This document shows positions 22,337-33,275 of a DNA stretch of 64,000 bases, in pieces; within the stretch, counting starts at the first letter, position 1, and every line of letters begins with the position of its first letter. Made by a program: the position numbers and the translations under genes. Origin of the DNA: Diphasiastrum complanatum. Taxonomy: Eukaryota; Streptophyta; Lycopodiopsida; Lycopodiales; Lycopodiaceae. The stretch spans positions 11,719,828 to 11,783,827 of the forward strand of contig CM055097.1 in the NCBI GenBank assembly GCA_029204225.1, in the 5' to 3' direction. The notes below the pieces were generated by a model. It saw only the letters and a list, made by a program, of their open reading frames with translations. It was not told the origin of the DNA and did not search any database.

Positions 22337-23773
22337 CTAGCCCATAACGGTGTAAATTTGACCCACTCTCTGTGTCCCTCTATAATCCTCCACAAAGTTA
22401 GTTAATAACTCAATGCTACTTGGCACTCTCTCTTCCTCAGCACATTCTACTTCGGAAAACTTTGAGGGTCCAGTCCTCTCGTAAGTGTCATGTGGTAGTC
22501 TTGTATGATATAATTCTCTCATTCTTGACAACTTGCGCCCTAGTGTCTGTCGACTACTATTTAGCATTGGATTTCTCATGGCTTGACATTCACGTGTGGT
22601 GATGTCTGCTTCCTCTACAATTGTGGCTCTAGATATCGCCTCTTCCAATGATGAGACTCTAGATTGGCATACCACTAGCTGGGTATTACTCGACAGTCCT
22701 CTCAAAAAGCTATCAAGTAGTAGCTGTGGAGGTAATACCATTGTAAAACTTAGGTCTAGTTGGTGCACTAATCCTCCAAATCGTCTAGCATACTGATGCA
22801 CAGTTTCTATAGATGTTTGTTGTATGGTAGATAGGGCAAATATCAAACTATCTAGATTATAAGTGCCTCTGAATTCTCTAAAAAATTCTTGATAGTACTC
22901 CTCCAGTGTGCTGATAGAAGCTTTAGGTAGAGTATGGTACCATCTCCTGGCTGTTCCTACCAAAGTAGTGGTGAACAACATCATCTGATGCGCAGGACTC
23001 ACCCTATTCACGAGCATTAGTGTTTCAAAATCCTTGACATGCTCATGGGCATCTTCATCCTCATTCCCGTGAAATTGCGGTAGGAGACCTGCTATTTCAA
23101 GTATCCCCCCAGTGTCATCTGGGACAACTATTGGCTTAGTCACCCTCCTTACTCTCGAAGTGATAGGAGTAGGGCTAGGTGCTGGCACAGTCGGGTGAGC
23201 TATGGGTAGATTATCATTCTCATCTAAAATTTCTTCCACAACAATCTTCTTGTCATGGTTGGTCTCGATCGAATTTACGTTCAATTCAATCTTACTCTCT
23301 GCCATTGACTCAAAGCTTGGGTCCTCCCATATGACTTCTTCCTCAAGTCCTTCATCCGAGTTTGATTGAACTTTGCTTTCAGACGTGGCTTTCCACTCAG
23401 ATACTGTATCCTCCTCCTCTGGAGTTGGCTCCATTTCATTTTTCGACATGGTCTCCCACTCCGATCCATCACTATAACTCTCAACTGAACTAAGCATCTC
23501 CTTCTCACTGTCATAATGTGTCGAGAGCTCACCTATCTCTACTTCTAACTGACGGTCATCCGTGTGGGTATCTGACCGTGTTTCCCATTTTTGTAGTGAT
23601 AGCGCTATTGTTATTTGTAGATCACTGGTGCTATCCTCATGATCTTCAAGGAAAGTTATGTTCATGAGCTCTTGTGGTGGTTGTTCCTGAGTGTCAACTA
23701 CTTTTGAGAGTACGGGAGGTGCATCTTCTGCTAAACTCCTGCTATCTGTGGCTAGACGTGGTTCTCTAGGCAA
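22337..23773 (-). CDS. Ty3/gypsy-like Gag polyprotein, 478 residues, open
   Basis: An uninterrupted 478-codon frame. Residues 1-190 are strongly acidic and Ser/Glu-rich. Residues 195-220 are Pro-rich. Residues 230-395 form a retrotransposon gag domain: PQFHGNEDEDAHEHVKDFE, then TARRWYHTLP (the usual 'A..W...L' motif), LEEYYQEFFREF, and VHQYARRFGGLVHQLD. There is no knuckle in this frame. Gag would form the nucleoprotein particle. The start at 23,773 is the first Met of the open frame, but more coding-like minus-strand sequence lies upstream (24,091-23,867), so the original start may be further away. No pol is visible on either side, so this could be a gag-only (TR-GAG-like) or internally deleted element. 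The frame is open, but whether it is expressed is unknown. Confidence 0.75.
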   Translation of the reverse strand: MPREPRLATDSRSLAEDAPPVLSKVVDTQEQPPQELMNITFLEDHEDSTSDLQITIALSLQKWETRSDTHTDDRQLEVEIGELSTHYDSEKEMLSSVESYSDGSEWETMSKNEMEPTPEEEDTVSEWKATSESKVQSNSDEGLEEEVIWEDPSFESMAESKIELNVNSIETNHDKKIVVEEILDENDNLPIAHPTVPAPSPTPITSRVRRVTKPIVVPDDTGGILEIAGLLPQFHGNEDEDAHEHVKDFETLMLVNRVSPAHQMMLFTTTLVGTARRWYHTLPKASISTLEEYYQEFFREFRGTYNLDSLIFALSTIQQTSIETVHQYARRFGGLVHQLDLSFTMVLPPQLLLDSFLRGLSSNTQLVVCQSRVSSLEEAISRATIVEEADITTRECQAMRNPMLNSSRQTLGRKLSRMRELYHTRLPHDTYERTGPSKFSEVECAEEERVPSSIELLTNFVEDYRGTQRVGQIYTVMG

Positions 23774-23859
23774 TAGACTAGCCTCTTGTAATGAAATTTC
23801 TATAGCCAGGTCTAGTTCTGCGTACGAGAATCCTCCTAGGTCTAGTTGTGGTCCTTTGG

Positions 23860-25200
23860 GCTCTAGCTAAGATTCGATCAAGAGGTCTTCTAGTATGACG
23901 TGCTTGTCTTTCGAGTCTATGTCTAGCCCTATCGATGTAAGGTCTTCTCTTCCATACTCTTCCTGATAAAGGGCCTCTAAAAATGTGTCAATGGCACTGG
24001 TAAGTCCTTCTTCGGTCATTACCTCTAGGGTATCCATCGATATATCAGGCTCACAGAGCATTTTCTTCCCCTCTAATTCTAGAGGAGGCATTTCATCCTC
24101 ACCTGCCCGCCATATCTATTTCCTCATTAGGCGTGTCTATGGTCAAAAGTCCACAAAAAAATTTCTCAATCCACGAGAAAGATTTCATTGTTATCATACC
24201 AAAATTCTCCATTACTTTTAGAAACTAGTGTTGATAGGACCTGGTGGGCAGCACACTTTATTCCTCTACCAACCTCTATTGAGTAGTGGATATCGTAAGA
24301 ATTTCCAAAGTCCAACTAAGAGTTCTACCATCTTGAGGTAAGAGGTCTTCATTAGTTCTAGCAAGGGTTATGTGGTACCTCAAGCTCCCATCCTATGGCT
24401 ACTGGAGTGGGTCGGCTAAGTGCATGGCTTCCTAAACACATAGTAGTGGGATCAGCACTTGCGCGATGCTAACCACCTTGTCTAGTGGCTGCATGGTAGT
24501 CACATTGGTGTAGTAAAGTTGTTTGGTTTTAGTTCGTCATGGTATCCCTATTATGTCCTATCTAGGGCGATACTCCTTTCTATCGGGTAAAGGTCAACTG
24601 ATACTGTGTGCGAGATTCGTGTTTCTCCCAACTCATCCCATAGATCTCCCAAATCTCGTTAACTAGTACTACGTACGTCCTCACTAGCTCTACCAATTCA
24701 CTAGTCTGTAGGATTCTAATTGGTCCATACCCATGCACAATATTTATCGGTGCTGCATACCAAGTGTCATCTTTCCTGGATGCTAGTGTTGGGGGAACAT
24801 AGGGTGGTGTTGTATTTAGCATGATGTGATCGATTTTTGCTTCTGGTTTCGGAGCTCATGGTGTAACCTTAACCTTTGTCTTCATAGTAAACCTCATATC
24901 GTACAAATGTCATGCGTCTGGTGAGTCAACCAACATAATTGACCAATCAACAAGCTGCAACTAGCAACGATAACATAATGCTATAATAACTGACAAGGCC
25001 CTAAGGTGAATATTTGATTTGTGGGATCAGCACACATCATTGTGTGATGCTAACCACTTCGACTTGTAGTAACATGGTACTGATTTTTATATTGCACAAA
25101 CATGCTAGCTTGGGGCCGACGGTCTAAACTCGAATCGTTCTCAAGACATGAATCTGAGATACATCAAATTTGTAGACTGCTAATAGTATGACTACCCTTC
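23860..25200 (-). other. 5' leader region of gag-only gypsy element
   Basis: Minus-strand frames at 24,091-23,867 (acidic, Leu/Glu-rich) and 24,822-24,580 have coding-like composition but no known motif. A segment around GTGGGATCAGCAC...GATGCTAACCAC occurs twice, near 24,448 and 25,020, pointing to an internal duplication in the leader. Nothing else is recognisable. Confidence 0.4.
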
Positions 25201-25204
25201 AAGC

Positions 25205-25384
25205 AATATTCCCTTATCAAGTAGCTCCCGGCAGACGCACCAATGTTAAGCGTCCGGCGGGTCAAATAACATAAGCAACTTGCAAATGGCTAATCTGTAT
25301 AGTCCACAGCCCTACATATAGATAATCGCCCTTCAAACAATAGCCCATTATCAAATTCCTCCCGACAGACGCACCAATGTTAGG
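25205..25384 (-). promoter_or_regulatory. Duplicated primer-binding-site-like sequence
   Basis: On the minus strand, AACATTGGTGCGTCTGTCGG (about 25,384-25,365) and AACATTGGTGCGTCTGCCGG (about 25,250-25,231) occur about 130 bp apart, each followed by GAG and a similar TTGATAAKGG stretch. They resemble gypsy primer-binding sites of the TTGGYGCCGTCTGTSGGA type. The upstream copy sits directly against an LTR-like TG...CTAACA end and is probably the real site. The second looks like a tandem duplication. Confidence 0.55.
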
Positions 25385-25990
25385 GCCATTTTTGGCAGGG
25401 GATTGGTCCAGCCAAAACATCCTAAAAAAGTCAAGGGGCACCACTACTGATGGTGGCTATGCCCAACATGAGTAACAAAAGTCCTGCCACATCCAATCTT
25501 GGAGGCTTCCTCTGTTACTCCGTGCTCTCCAACCGATGAGAGTTTTTCAGGCTCTCAGAGATATGGTTGCAAGGAGGGGGTGCTAGTACTTTTGGCTGCA
25601 CTGATTCACTAGCTTTCTAGGGTCATGGTTCCGTAAAACTTCTGATCACTAATTCGTGTTAGGATCTTGCTAATATCTCTTTCCCCATTGAATTCGGCTT
25701 ACAGTTGGTAAAAATCTTACACAGGCTGGAAACCGATTTACTGTCTATGATGTGCTCGTGGGGTGCAAGTTATACACACCGCTTTGTTTGCTAAGCGGCG
25801 GTATTTTTGCCGACCATTGGGTCTAGGTATTTTGCTAGACAGTACCGACGACGGGTGTGACTAGTGTGACGCTTTAACCAAGGTGGTGTTTTTCAACCAC
25901 GGCTGGTGGATGACCCGCTCTGGTGTTTCACAGAGGTCGGATCCTGTTGATACGCTTCATAAATGACGAACAAACGATTCCAACTTGATG
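25378..25990 (-). repeat. Probable 5' LTR of the gag-only gypsy element
   Basis: On the minus strand the sequence ends ATGGCCCTAACA at 25,378, next to a primer-binding-site-like sequence. The GC content is higher than in the surroundings. The outer boundary is unclear, at about 25.9-26.0 kb. I could not find a matching 3' LTR by eye, so the call rests on the primer-binding site and the terminal CA. Confidence 0.4.
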
Positions 25991-26985
25991 ATTCCCACAA
26001 ATTATCAATAACGTTGTATGTCAACTAGTTTATAGACCGACCAACAACCAAATGCATTTACTATGAAGAAAAACATTTTCTCATGTTACCGAACCGCAAT
26101 ACACAACTGCTCTAACAGTAAAAAATGCTGGTTTCATAATATTGATGCATACTATCAGAAATCACTGGCCTCCTCTACTAGAGTATGTAGTAAGTTTTTT
26201 GAATATTGACGGAGAACGACAAAGGTAAAAAATGCTAAGGCTCCTGGTATTCTAGTCACGGCATACAACAATTCAGTTATCACATATCAGAAAACCGTTT
26301 CCCTACTTTGATATAATATAAGCTCACCTTCCAAATTCTAACCCACAAGGATAGTCCGGTGCTCATAATACAGATACATGCGAAAACAAAACTGTCACTT
26401 AATTTGGAATGACGAAGGCTACGAAAAACCGACACTTTACACACAGGCATGACACTCCAATTCCACTCTTTCAGGAAGAGACTCACAAATAATTATGTCA
26501 TGGTAGGGACATGGCAGATGCAGAATCATTGAAATGATTAAGTTCTAAAATATCAAACACGTCACACAGTACTAGTATGCTACAACTATGATTCTTGTAA
26601 CAATTCTAACCGCAATACAAAATGATTTCTCAGCATCCTACACAGACCATTCACTCAATAGCCGAATGCTAAGGACTTTAAGCACGCGTATTCCTACGGA
26701 AAGCAAGTAAGTACAAAAATAAAGTCTATAAAAAAAATGACCGAGGTGAAGTAAAACCATAACTCAGTGTATAGTTAGGTAGCCGTTGCGTGGAAACTCT
26801 AGTCATGAACCTTGTAACAAAAATCAGAGCCAGACATGTTGACGCAATTTTCTCCACTTTACGCGTGTCCGATCGAATTGGTGTAAAAAGAGAAAATAAA
26901 GAAAATGAAAGTTTCTGGACTATGAAAGGTGCGATTGAAATGTTAACGGTTAAGTTGAGAGAAAACTGAACAGAAAGTCTGTAAA
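25991..26985. other. No gene recognised
   Basis: Short random open frames only. A 14-base A run lies at about 26,983-26,996 at the right edge. Confidence 0.5.
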
Positions 26986-26989
26986 AAAA

Positions 26990-28270
26990 AAAAAAACAGG
27001 CCAGAAAGATACAATGGCTAAAAAAATCAACAACCCATCACTCACACCAAGCCCTCAAGCAAACCATCCCACTCATTCAAGATATAAGCCTACTAGTAGG
27101 ACAATGGACTACAACCAACCAACCAACCCTCACCATCAAATCACTCTCACCCATCAATCCTCTCAACAAAAGCAAGTAAACATCCTCTCCAAGTAATTTG
27201 AAGCACTCAACTATGAACTCACACTAGTAATGAGATCCAAGCAATCAACACAAACAACCACAATCTCTCAACTCCTCAATATGAGCAAGCAAACATAGTA
27301 AGTAACATCACTCCCAAACCACAAGACAACTACAACTCTCAACTCTCAAACATACCCACTCCTAAAAATACTAACACACAAAAGTACTAACATACACAAG
27401 TACTAACATTTTAACAACCCTAACATAGAGCACCACCATTCACAATCACTTACACCAAAATGGAACTAACTTCCAAGCATCCTCAAGCAAGCAAGTTCTC
27501 ATCAAAAAGACTCTCAACCAACATCACATCAAAACTATCACATCAAACTCATCAAACTCTCCACTCTCAAATTAGCAACTATCAACATCATCTCATTATC
27601 CAAAAGTCCAACTACCATCCAACTATCAATCAACTATATCTTAACACAAAGAGTGGCGTCCTTTTATAGTGAATCCCAAGTGTCCCCCTTCAAAATGCCA
27701 TCTTGTCATTCTTCATGCCCTCTTTGCCATTTGTCCTCAACCCATTTGATAGTACACCTAGTGGCCTCCATAAGAGAGTGGGGGAGTGGTGCATTCAAGG
27801 CTCTCTTCCAAAACTAGCCAAGATGCCATTTTTGTCTAAGGCTAGGAAGGCCATTCAAGTTTCCCCTTTTGTACACCCTAGAAGCCCAAAATGTCAATGG
27901 CTAGTGGGTGTACCTCCCAAATTTTTTAGCCTCCAAGGTGTTTTGGCATTTAATATCCATATTTTGGGTGAGGCCCTTTTTTCAACCCCTATTTTTAGTA
28001 GGCAGCCTTCGTTTTTCTTTGGGTACCTGTGTTTTTTACCTTCCTTCGATTTTTCAAGGGTCGTGCTCCTACTGCTCATTTGTGTGGGTTTTTGGCTTGT
28101 TGGGTAACCACTTGGCCCACACATTTCATTAATTGTCCGTAAATTGCCCAAACTTTGCTGTTAGGATTTTTGTGACTCCTTGACACTGAGTCCATATTTT
28201 TCGGTCTCGTTCTTACCCAAAACTTTTCTTTCTCGATTTTTCTTCTGTGGTTGACTTTTTTGGCATTCAT
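26990..28270 (-). repeat. LTR family D copy (minus), with G-depleted half
   Basis: The stretch 27,660-27,980 matches the reverse complement of 52,440-52,750: both contain a conserved block around AGAGGCCAC, a WWGGGTGTACC-like site and a TATA box CTATAAAAGG. On the minus strand the TATA is at about 27,665. Downstream of it (27,000-27,650) the plus strand is nearly free of G, with runs of CAA, CTC and CATC. The 52.8-53.5 kb partner is correspondingly GT-rich on the plus strand. Both therefore look like one long LTR with a strand-skewed R/U5 region. The ends are not defined. Confidence 0.55.
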
Positions 28271-28273
28271 GAC

Positions 28274-29105
28274 TGTGCAAAAAGTACAAAAAGGACCAAG
28301 AGTGGATCCTAATCTGATTCTCAAGAGAGATTGGTTGTCAAATTACTTGATCTATCGATCTACTTCAGATTAAGATCAATCAAGATCAATTCTAGACACA
28401 AAATCCTAACAAGAACAATCATTAATTGACGGTAAGTGTATTTTCTGGTTGTACACGTGTGAAACACTGTCTGAGTACGGACTCCAACCTGAAAATCAAG
28501 TACACATTGATAGAACCTCAACACAATCAAAACAAATGTAGAAAAATTGAGAGAATCACTCAAAATTGCTTCCAAAACCAAGATTGGTGTCTCACATTGA
28601 TTATGACCAAATGTGGCTCTATATATACAATAAGTGAGAGCTCGTGGTACTGATCATCTCTCTGATCACACATGTGTGAAGGTGCTTTGTCATATGATGA
28701 TTCATCATGCAAAACTGACACTTGGACAAAACCTTCTATTTTGAGCACTTTTGGTCCATTTTCCTTCTATATGGAGATCTTCTTGGAAATCTTCTAGAAG
28801 TCAAAATTTGCCTACTTCAGCTTATTCCACACGTGTGAGCTGTCCTATACACATGGGATATGACACCTAAACAAAGGATGTGGCTCATGCAATCAATAGA
28901 TTGATGCCATGTGTCATATGTCTAGAAAACTAGTTTTTGGCCATTTTAGCCACTAGAACTTGAATTAAAGCATATGTACAGCATATATGATTATGGTACA
29001 TGATAATTACACTAGTTTCACACGTGGGAACAGGTTCCACACATGTGTGTTTATCTATATACAAGATTTTTGGCCTCTACCAAGCTTATTTTTGCATTTT
29101 TCAGA
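28274..29105 (-). repeat. Ty1/copia LTR family B (minus), likely 3' LTR
   Basis: This is the reverse-orientation copy of the LTR at 7,047-7,860. On the minus strand it begins TCTGAAAAATGC (expected TGTG) right after a purine tract GAGGAGGAG, and ends CTTTTTGCACA at 28,274. No primer-binding site follows, so it is a 3' LTR. Palindromes are preserved: TCACACATGTGTGA at 28,666-28,679, ACACGTGTGAA near 28,453, CACACGTGTG near 28,829, and CACACGTGGG plus ACACATGTGTGT near 29,020-29,051. Length is 832 bp versus 814 bp for the partner. Confidence 0.8.
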
Positions 29106-29520
29106 CTCCTCCTCAAAAATCTAGCTTGGTAAATCTAGCTTGACGGAAAACATGATGATCTTGAATTTGACTCCATGGGCTGAATTGGTGTTTGCTGGTC
29201 CAAAAGGTGTGAAGATCAGCCAATGAGCCTGATGTTGATCTGAAATCACCATATCCATGATAGTGCTTCTTTGATGTTGACATCTTTGATGAACTTGAGA
29301 GCTTTGCACCATCCTAGCTTCGAAATTGATTCCTTCCAAATTTCATGTAGATGCTTGACTTTGAGGCTTGCTCCTTCTTCATGTGCATGCTCCTCCATGA
29401 GAAAATAAAGATTTCTTCTTGACTTATTAGGATCACAAAGATCTAACATCATGTTACCATGATCTAGAGCATTGACAATGACAAAGACTTTAGAAAAGCA
29501 AACCATTTATTATACAATTT
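29106..29520 (-). pseudogene. Internal 3' remnant of the family B copia element
   Basis: Minus-strand open pieces (29,506-29,246 and 29,339-29,121) lie directly upstream of the purine tract and 3' LTR. They include HEIWKESISKLGWCKALKF. No RNase H motif is recognisable. The position alone suggests an element end. Confidence 0.35.
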
Positions 29521-31120
29521 TGTGAAGAAGAAGGGACTTCAACTTTATCAATCTAAACTATTCCTTTTAGATCACATAATCACAATGGAGTTGAAAATTT
29601 TAAGGCATAAGTTGTGATGGATGCTAAAAGTTGTAGGTGTTGTTTTATCCTTATCCTTTTCAAGGTAAATCATAAATGTTAAAACAAAAAAAAATGGAAT
29701 TTTCAAAAATTATGTATTCTACATCAATTTTTGTTGAACATGAATATGATATCAATAATTTCTTATCAAGTGAAAACTTTGTAAAAGTTTAGCTATACTT
29801 GATTCTATATATAAACTATATAACATTTAAAAGAAAAATTGATATCTCAAGGACTATAGTATAGCATTAAAAATATCCAAGATCTCTTTTTTTCTTTCTT
29901 CTTTTGAATTACAATCTCAAGCTTTTTGCTAATTTCATTCTTAAAATTTTTAAAAGGATATGATGGTCCATATAATGCAAAGCTAAGCTTAAGCAACTGG
30001 TTAATAGTCATTGATGCCTATCTTAAATTATTTGAAAATATTTCAATGTTTTTTAATGGGAATTAATTACAATACTCCTGGAAATAGATTATTATAGTTG
30101 TCGACATCTTAAGTTCAGTCAACAAATGAGAAACACAAGCTGACAAGCAAGAAACACACCTTCTATGATTTGTTCTACTAACAATAGCTTGTTTGTGTAA
30201 GCTTTCTCCATGTTAAAACATTGAACTAGGAACTTTCTAGCATTTCTTTTACTAATGCATGAGAAAGTTGTAAAGATTAACCAACTAGAAATTTGGTATA
30301 AAATTACTCTAGTTTTTTGTAGTACAAAGGAAAGTTGTTGGCAAATGTAAGTTGAATTTCTTGGTATTATAATAGCTCAAATTTTGGGGTTTTCCATGTT
30401 TGTAGTGAATGTTAGATGATATTAGAAAGTTATTGTACTCGTTGCGCCAAAAAACATATTCATCCTTTATGGTGTAAAAGTATGCACTTACTCTTGTAAG
30501 TGTTCTAGGTAGAAGCAAATAAAGTATGCATTTTCAAAGGATCAATGTGTCAAATGTATCAAAGGTAGGTCATAGACCATATTAGAAGTCTAAGATGAAA
30601 GAGGATGTGCTAGCAATGCCATAGATGATAACCGTTTACACTTATGGCCTTATTACTATCATTATGAAAGTTTTAGAACTTCTTACATTCAATATGAGGA
30701 GAGAGTAACCTAACCCTAAGTTAAGAGTAAGGATTCAAGAGGATGAACCACCTAACTAACTATCATCGACAAGGCAATTATAATGGCCATTTAAACAATC
30801 ATTTGAATCTTAGTTGACCAATATTTGATTAGGACAAATTACTAGATCCATAAAGAAAACAGATAAATAATCGATGTCTCAAAGGTTAGGGCTACCATTT
30901 TTCTTTGCAACAACAATAGTCATTTTCATGTCATAAGAGACCCATTGTGTAGTTTTGGTAGTGGTAGTAACCAAAGAAAAAGGTTAATGATAAAGAGATG
31001 TTAAGCACAAATTCCTACATATATGAACTTAATTCATTTGTTTTCAATCCTATCTTATGGTTTTACTAAAAGTAAAAAGCACACTAATCTCAAATCTATA
31101 TGATCGTTGTCAAATGGGAA
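29521..31120. other. AT-rich intergenic, no gene recognised
   Basis: Long AT-rich sequence with no frame above 70 codons that shows a motif. The boundary between repeat-derived DNA and the host-gene neighbourhood probably lies here. Confidence 0.5.
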
Positions 31121-31122
<2 letters not shown>

Positions 31123-31205
<83 letters not shown>

Positions 31206-31208
31206 CTC
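31123..31208. repeat. (TC)n microsatellite, about 40 units
   Basis: An uninterrupted TC dinucleotide run of about 78 bases, followed by GCTCTC. Open frames across it (Ser-Leu or Glu-Arg repeats) are artefacts. It lies about 1.4 kb beyond the 3' end of the lipid-transfer-like gene. Confidence 0.98.
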
Positions 31209-32625
31209 ATAGTAAAGAATGTCTCACACTGACCAATTGTGGGGCCCACCAACCATTGGTTGAAATTCCGATGTGCATGTGATAAAAAAAGATTTTTGGG
31301 GCTTGCAAGCATGAAGTGGCTTTGTGTAAATGTGCATGTGCTATGCAAATATTGTGCATAACATTGACAGTGCGGAGCACACTTTTTTTTATGTGCCATA
31401 TAATCACAATTTTTGCACTTGCAAAATTATTTCAAGGCATCATGAATAGCCAATAATCATTGGATGATCTAAATAAGAATAATTAGCTCATAGTTTCGGA
31501 TTACTTGGAGTGTATTGGGTTTTCTTAAAGTTCTTCAAGTCAATGCTAGTGGGGAGAGTTGGGTAAGAGAGAAACTTTTGCTATGTAGTTCAGTTGTAGG
31601 CTCAAACCTCACTTGTTATGTTGACATGTTTGAAGCTTGCTCCCAAGTTAGGTTCAGCCTAAGACGGTACACCTCAGAATCTGCATAAAACTGCCAGTAT
31701 GATGTAGTTAATGCAAGACAAAAATGTTCTCAACAAACTACATAGCTTTACCCTCATGACATCTTCAGTAATAAGTTCCATCCCAAGCTCACAACTGGGA
31801 ATTAGAGGGAGGGGTGTATAATTGGATACTTTTATAGGCCTGCCACTAGCAGCCTCCAATCTCCTATACAATAGTTTCCCTTTTTGCTTCAACATCCAAT
31901 GTTACAACCAGGGACACCACCACTAGGCCTGAAGCCAACGTCCCTCCTATCCCGCTCCTCACAATTGTATCTACAGGATTCAACACTCACTAGTTCAATC
32001 ACAGCTTGAGACGTAGAACTCTAGTACAGAAACATCAATTACTTGAAATATGTGTTTGTGAGTGTGTTAGTGATCATTGAGAGAGGTTGTGTGTGTTTGC
32101 ACATTTTTACATCTTTCGGAAGCTGAAACTTATGCCATATTGAACATTCAATACTATGCATACTGAATATTCTTCCTTCCACAGACCTATCTGCCTGCAT
32201 CAGTACTTGTGTCTACCAGTCTATGCATTATGAACGTTTTACATGTAGTTGTATTACGAAAGTTGATCCTGCGAAGGGCAGGCAAAAATGTGTCTTAGAA
32301 GGTTTCGTAGTTGAGAACTTGATAAGTAGCAGAACAAATCTGAACTTTGAGTAGAGCTACTTAACAAGTACAGCTTAAAAATAAACGCTATGAGTTGCTA
32401 TAAGATGTTCGTTGAAAGCTGGATAGTGATGCCTGCAGGTAAAATTTCAAAAAGTGGTATAAGTGGAATGGGTGTCGCTGCACCAGCTTTATGACGGATC
32501 AAGGGGAACCCCTGCACAGTACAAAAGCAGCAAACATATCCTGTCATGGTCCACAATAGAGTTTGATTACCTCTACAGCAATTGCAAAAAGCATGTTCTC
32601 ACAGATCTGATTAAGGAGTGATAAG
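31209..32625. other. 3' flank of the lipid-transfer-like gene, no other gene
   Basis: Mixed-composition, apparently unique sequence. One minus-strand frame (31,895-31,674, 73 codons) includes ASGRPIKVSNYTPLPLIPSC but is not recognised. No clear polyadenylation signal was seen close to the gene end. Confidence 0.5.
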
Positions 32626-32961
32626 TTACCAGACCGCCATGCATGCCCTACCGTTGCATACGTAGTTCTTGGGGACTACTCGTCCACATTTTTTAGGAAG
32701 CCCTGCAGCAACTTTAGTGTTTAGTCCTTGAATGAGTCGACCATACGCGCTTGAACACACACATCTTGAGTCCACCGATCTTACAGCAGTGCAACAACTG
32801 GAGGTAGGAGCAAAAGGATGCGCTCCAAGCACTGCAGGCAGACAAGGTAAGAGCTGTGCCATCATGCTATCACATACATCTGCTCTAGCACCTCCAAGGG
32901 TCGAAACCTGCAATATCATCAGCATTGCCCATGCTCTCAAAAATGTCTGCCTACCTTTCAT
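32626..32961 (-). CDS. Secreted 8-cysteine lipid-transfer-like protein (LTP/DIR1-like)
   Basis: A complete 111-residue frame. Residues 1-28 are a signal peptide (hydrophobic WAMLMILQ core, GGARA before the mature end). The mature part shows the plant 8-cysteine pattern: Cys30, Cys40, Cys56-Cys57, Cys67-Val-Cys69, Cys92, Cys102 (C-X9-C-X15-CC-X9-CXC-X22-C-X9-C). Four disulfides would hold a helical bundle around a lipid cavity, and the product should be secreted to the apoplast. The spacing and LPKKCG..PKNYVC ending resemble DIR1-type and type-2 lipid-transfer proteins. A ninth cysteine (107) lies in a short extra tail. The tail codons contain CAACG/GTAGGG, a possible splice donor, so the true C-terminus may differ. 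The start is the first Met, well placed for the signal. A GA/CT microsatellite lies about 100 bp upstream. This is the only intact host-type gene in the window. Confidence 0.85.
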   Translation of the reverse strand: MKGRQTFLRAWAMLMILQVSTLGGARADVCDSMMAQLLPCLPAVLGAHPFAPTSSCCTAVRSVDSRCVCSSAYGRLIQGLNTKVAAGLPKKCGRVVPKNYVCNGRACMAVW

Positions 32962-33056
32962 GACTTCGTGAATCCTTTACGTGGGTTTTGATCAGAAATC
33001 TTGAATTTAGCGTCTATAATTTCTGAACAGGATAATGGCTTGCAGATCAAAGCTCT

Positions 33057-33060
<4 letters not shown>

Positions 33061-33131
<71 letters not shown>
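33061..33131. repeat. (AG)n microsatellite upstream of the lipid-transfer-like gene
   Basis: A pure AG run of about 70 bases ends 100 bp upstream of the gene's start codon. On the coding strand it reads (CT)n, a common feature of plant 5' UTRs and core promoters. A regulatory role is possible but not shown. Confidence 0.97.
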
Positions 33132-33132
<1 letters not shown>

Positions 33133-33275
33133 GGTTATTATCAATGGACACACGGAAAGAATTTGCCTTGAACTCGGAGCTTTCCTTCTTTGATTGATAT
33201 TTTTGTCATCCAATGCAAAAGGCACTCAAGGATGGGGGCTGTAATTTCACTTGTGGCCCACCACCATCCAACGCC

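Noticed and set aside
27014-27669. Pro/Thr/Gln-rich short frames in the G-poor region
   Set aside because: They are a by-product of extreme strand skew in an LTR. Stops are rare there for compositional reasons.
31055-31407. Open frames with long Glu-Arg or Ser-Leu repeats
   Set aside because: They are translations of the (TC)n microsatellite. No start context or other coding evidence.
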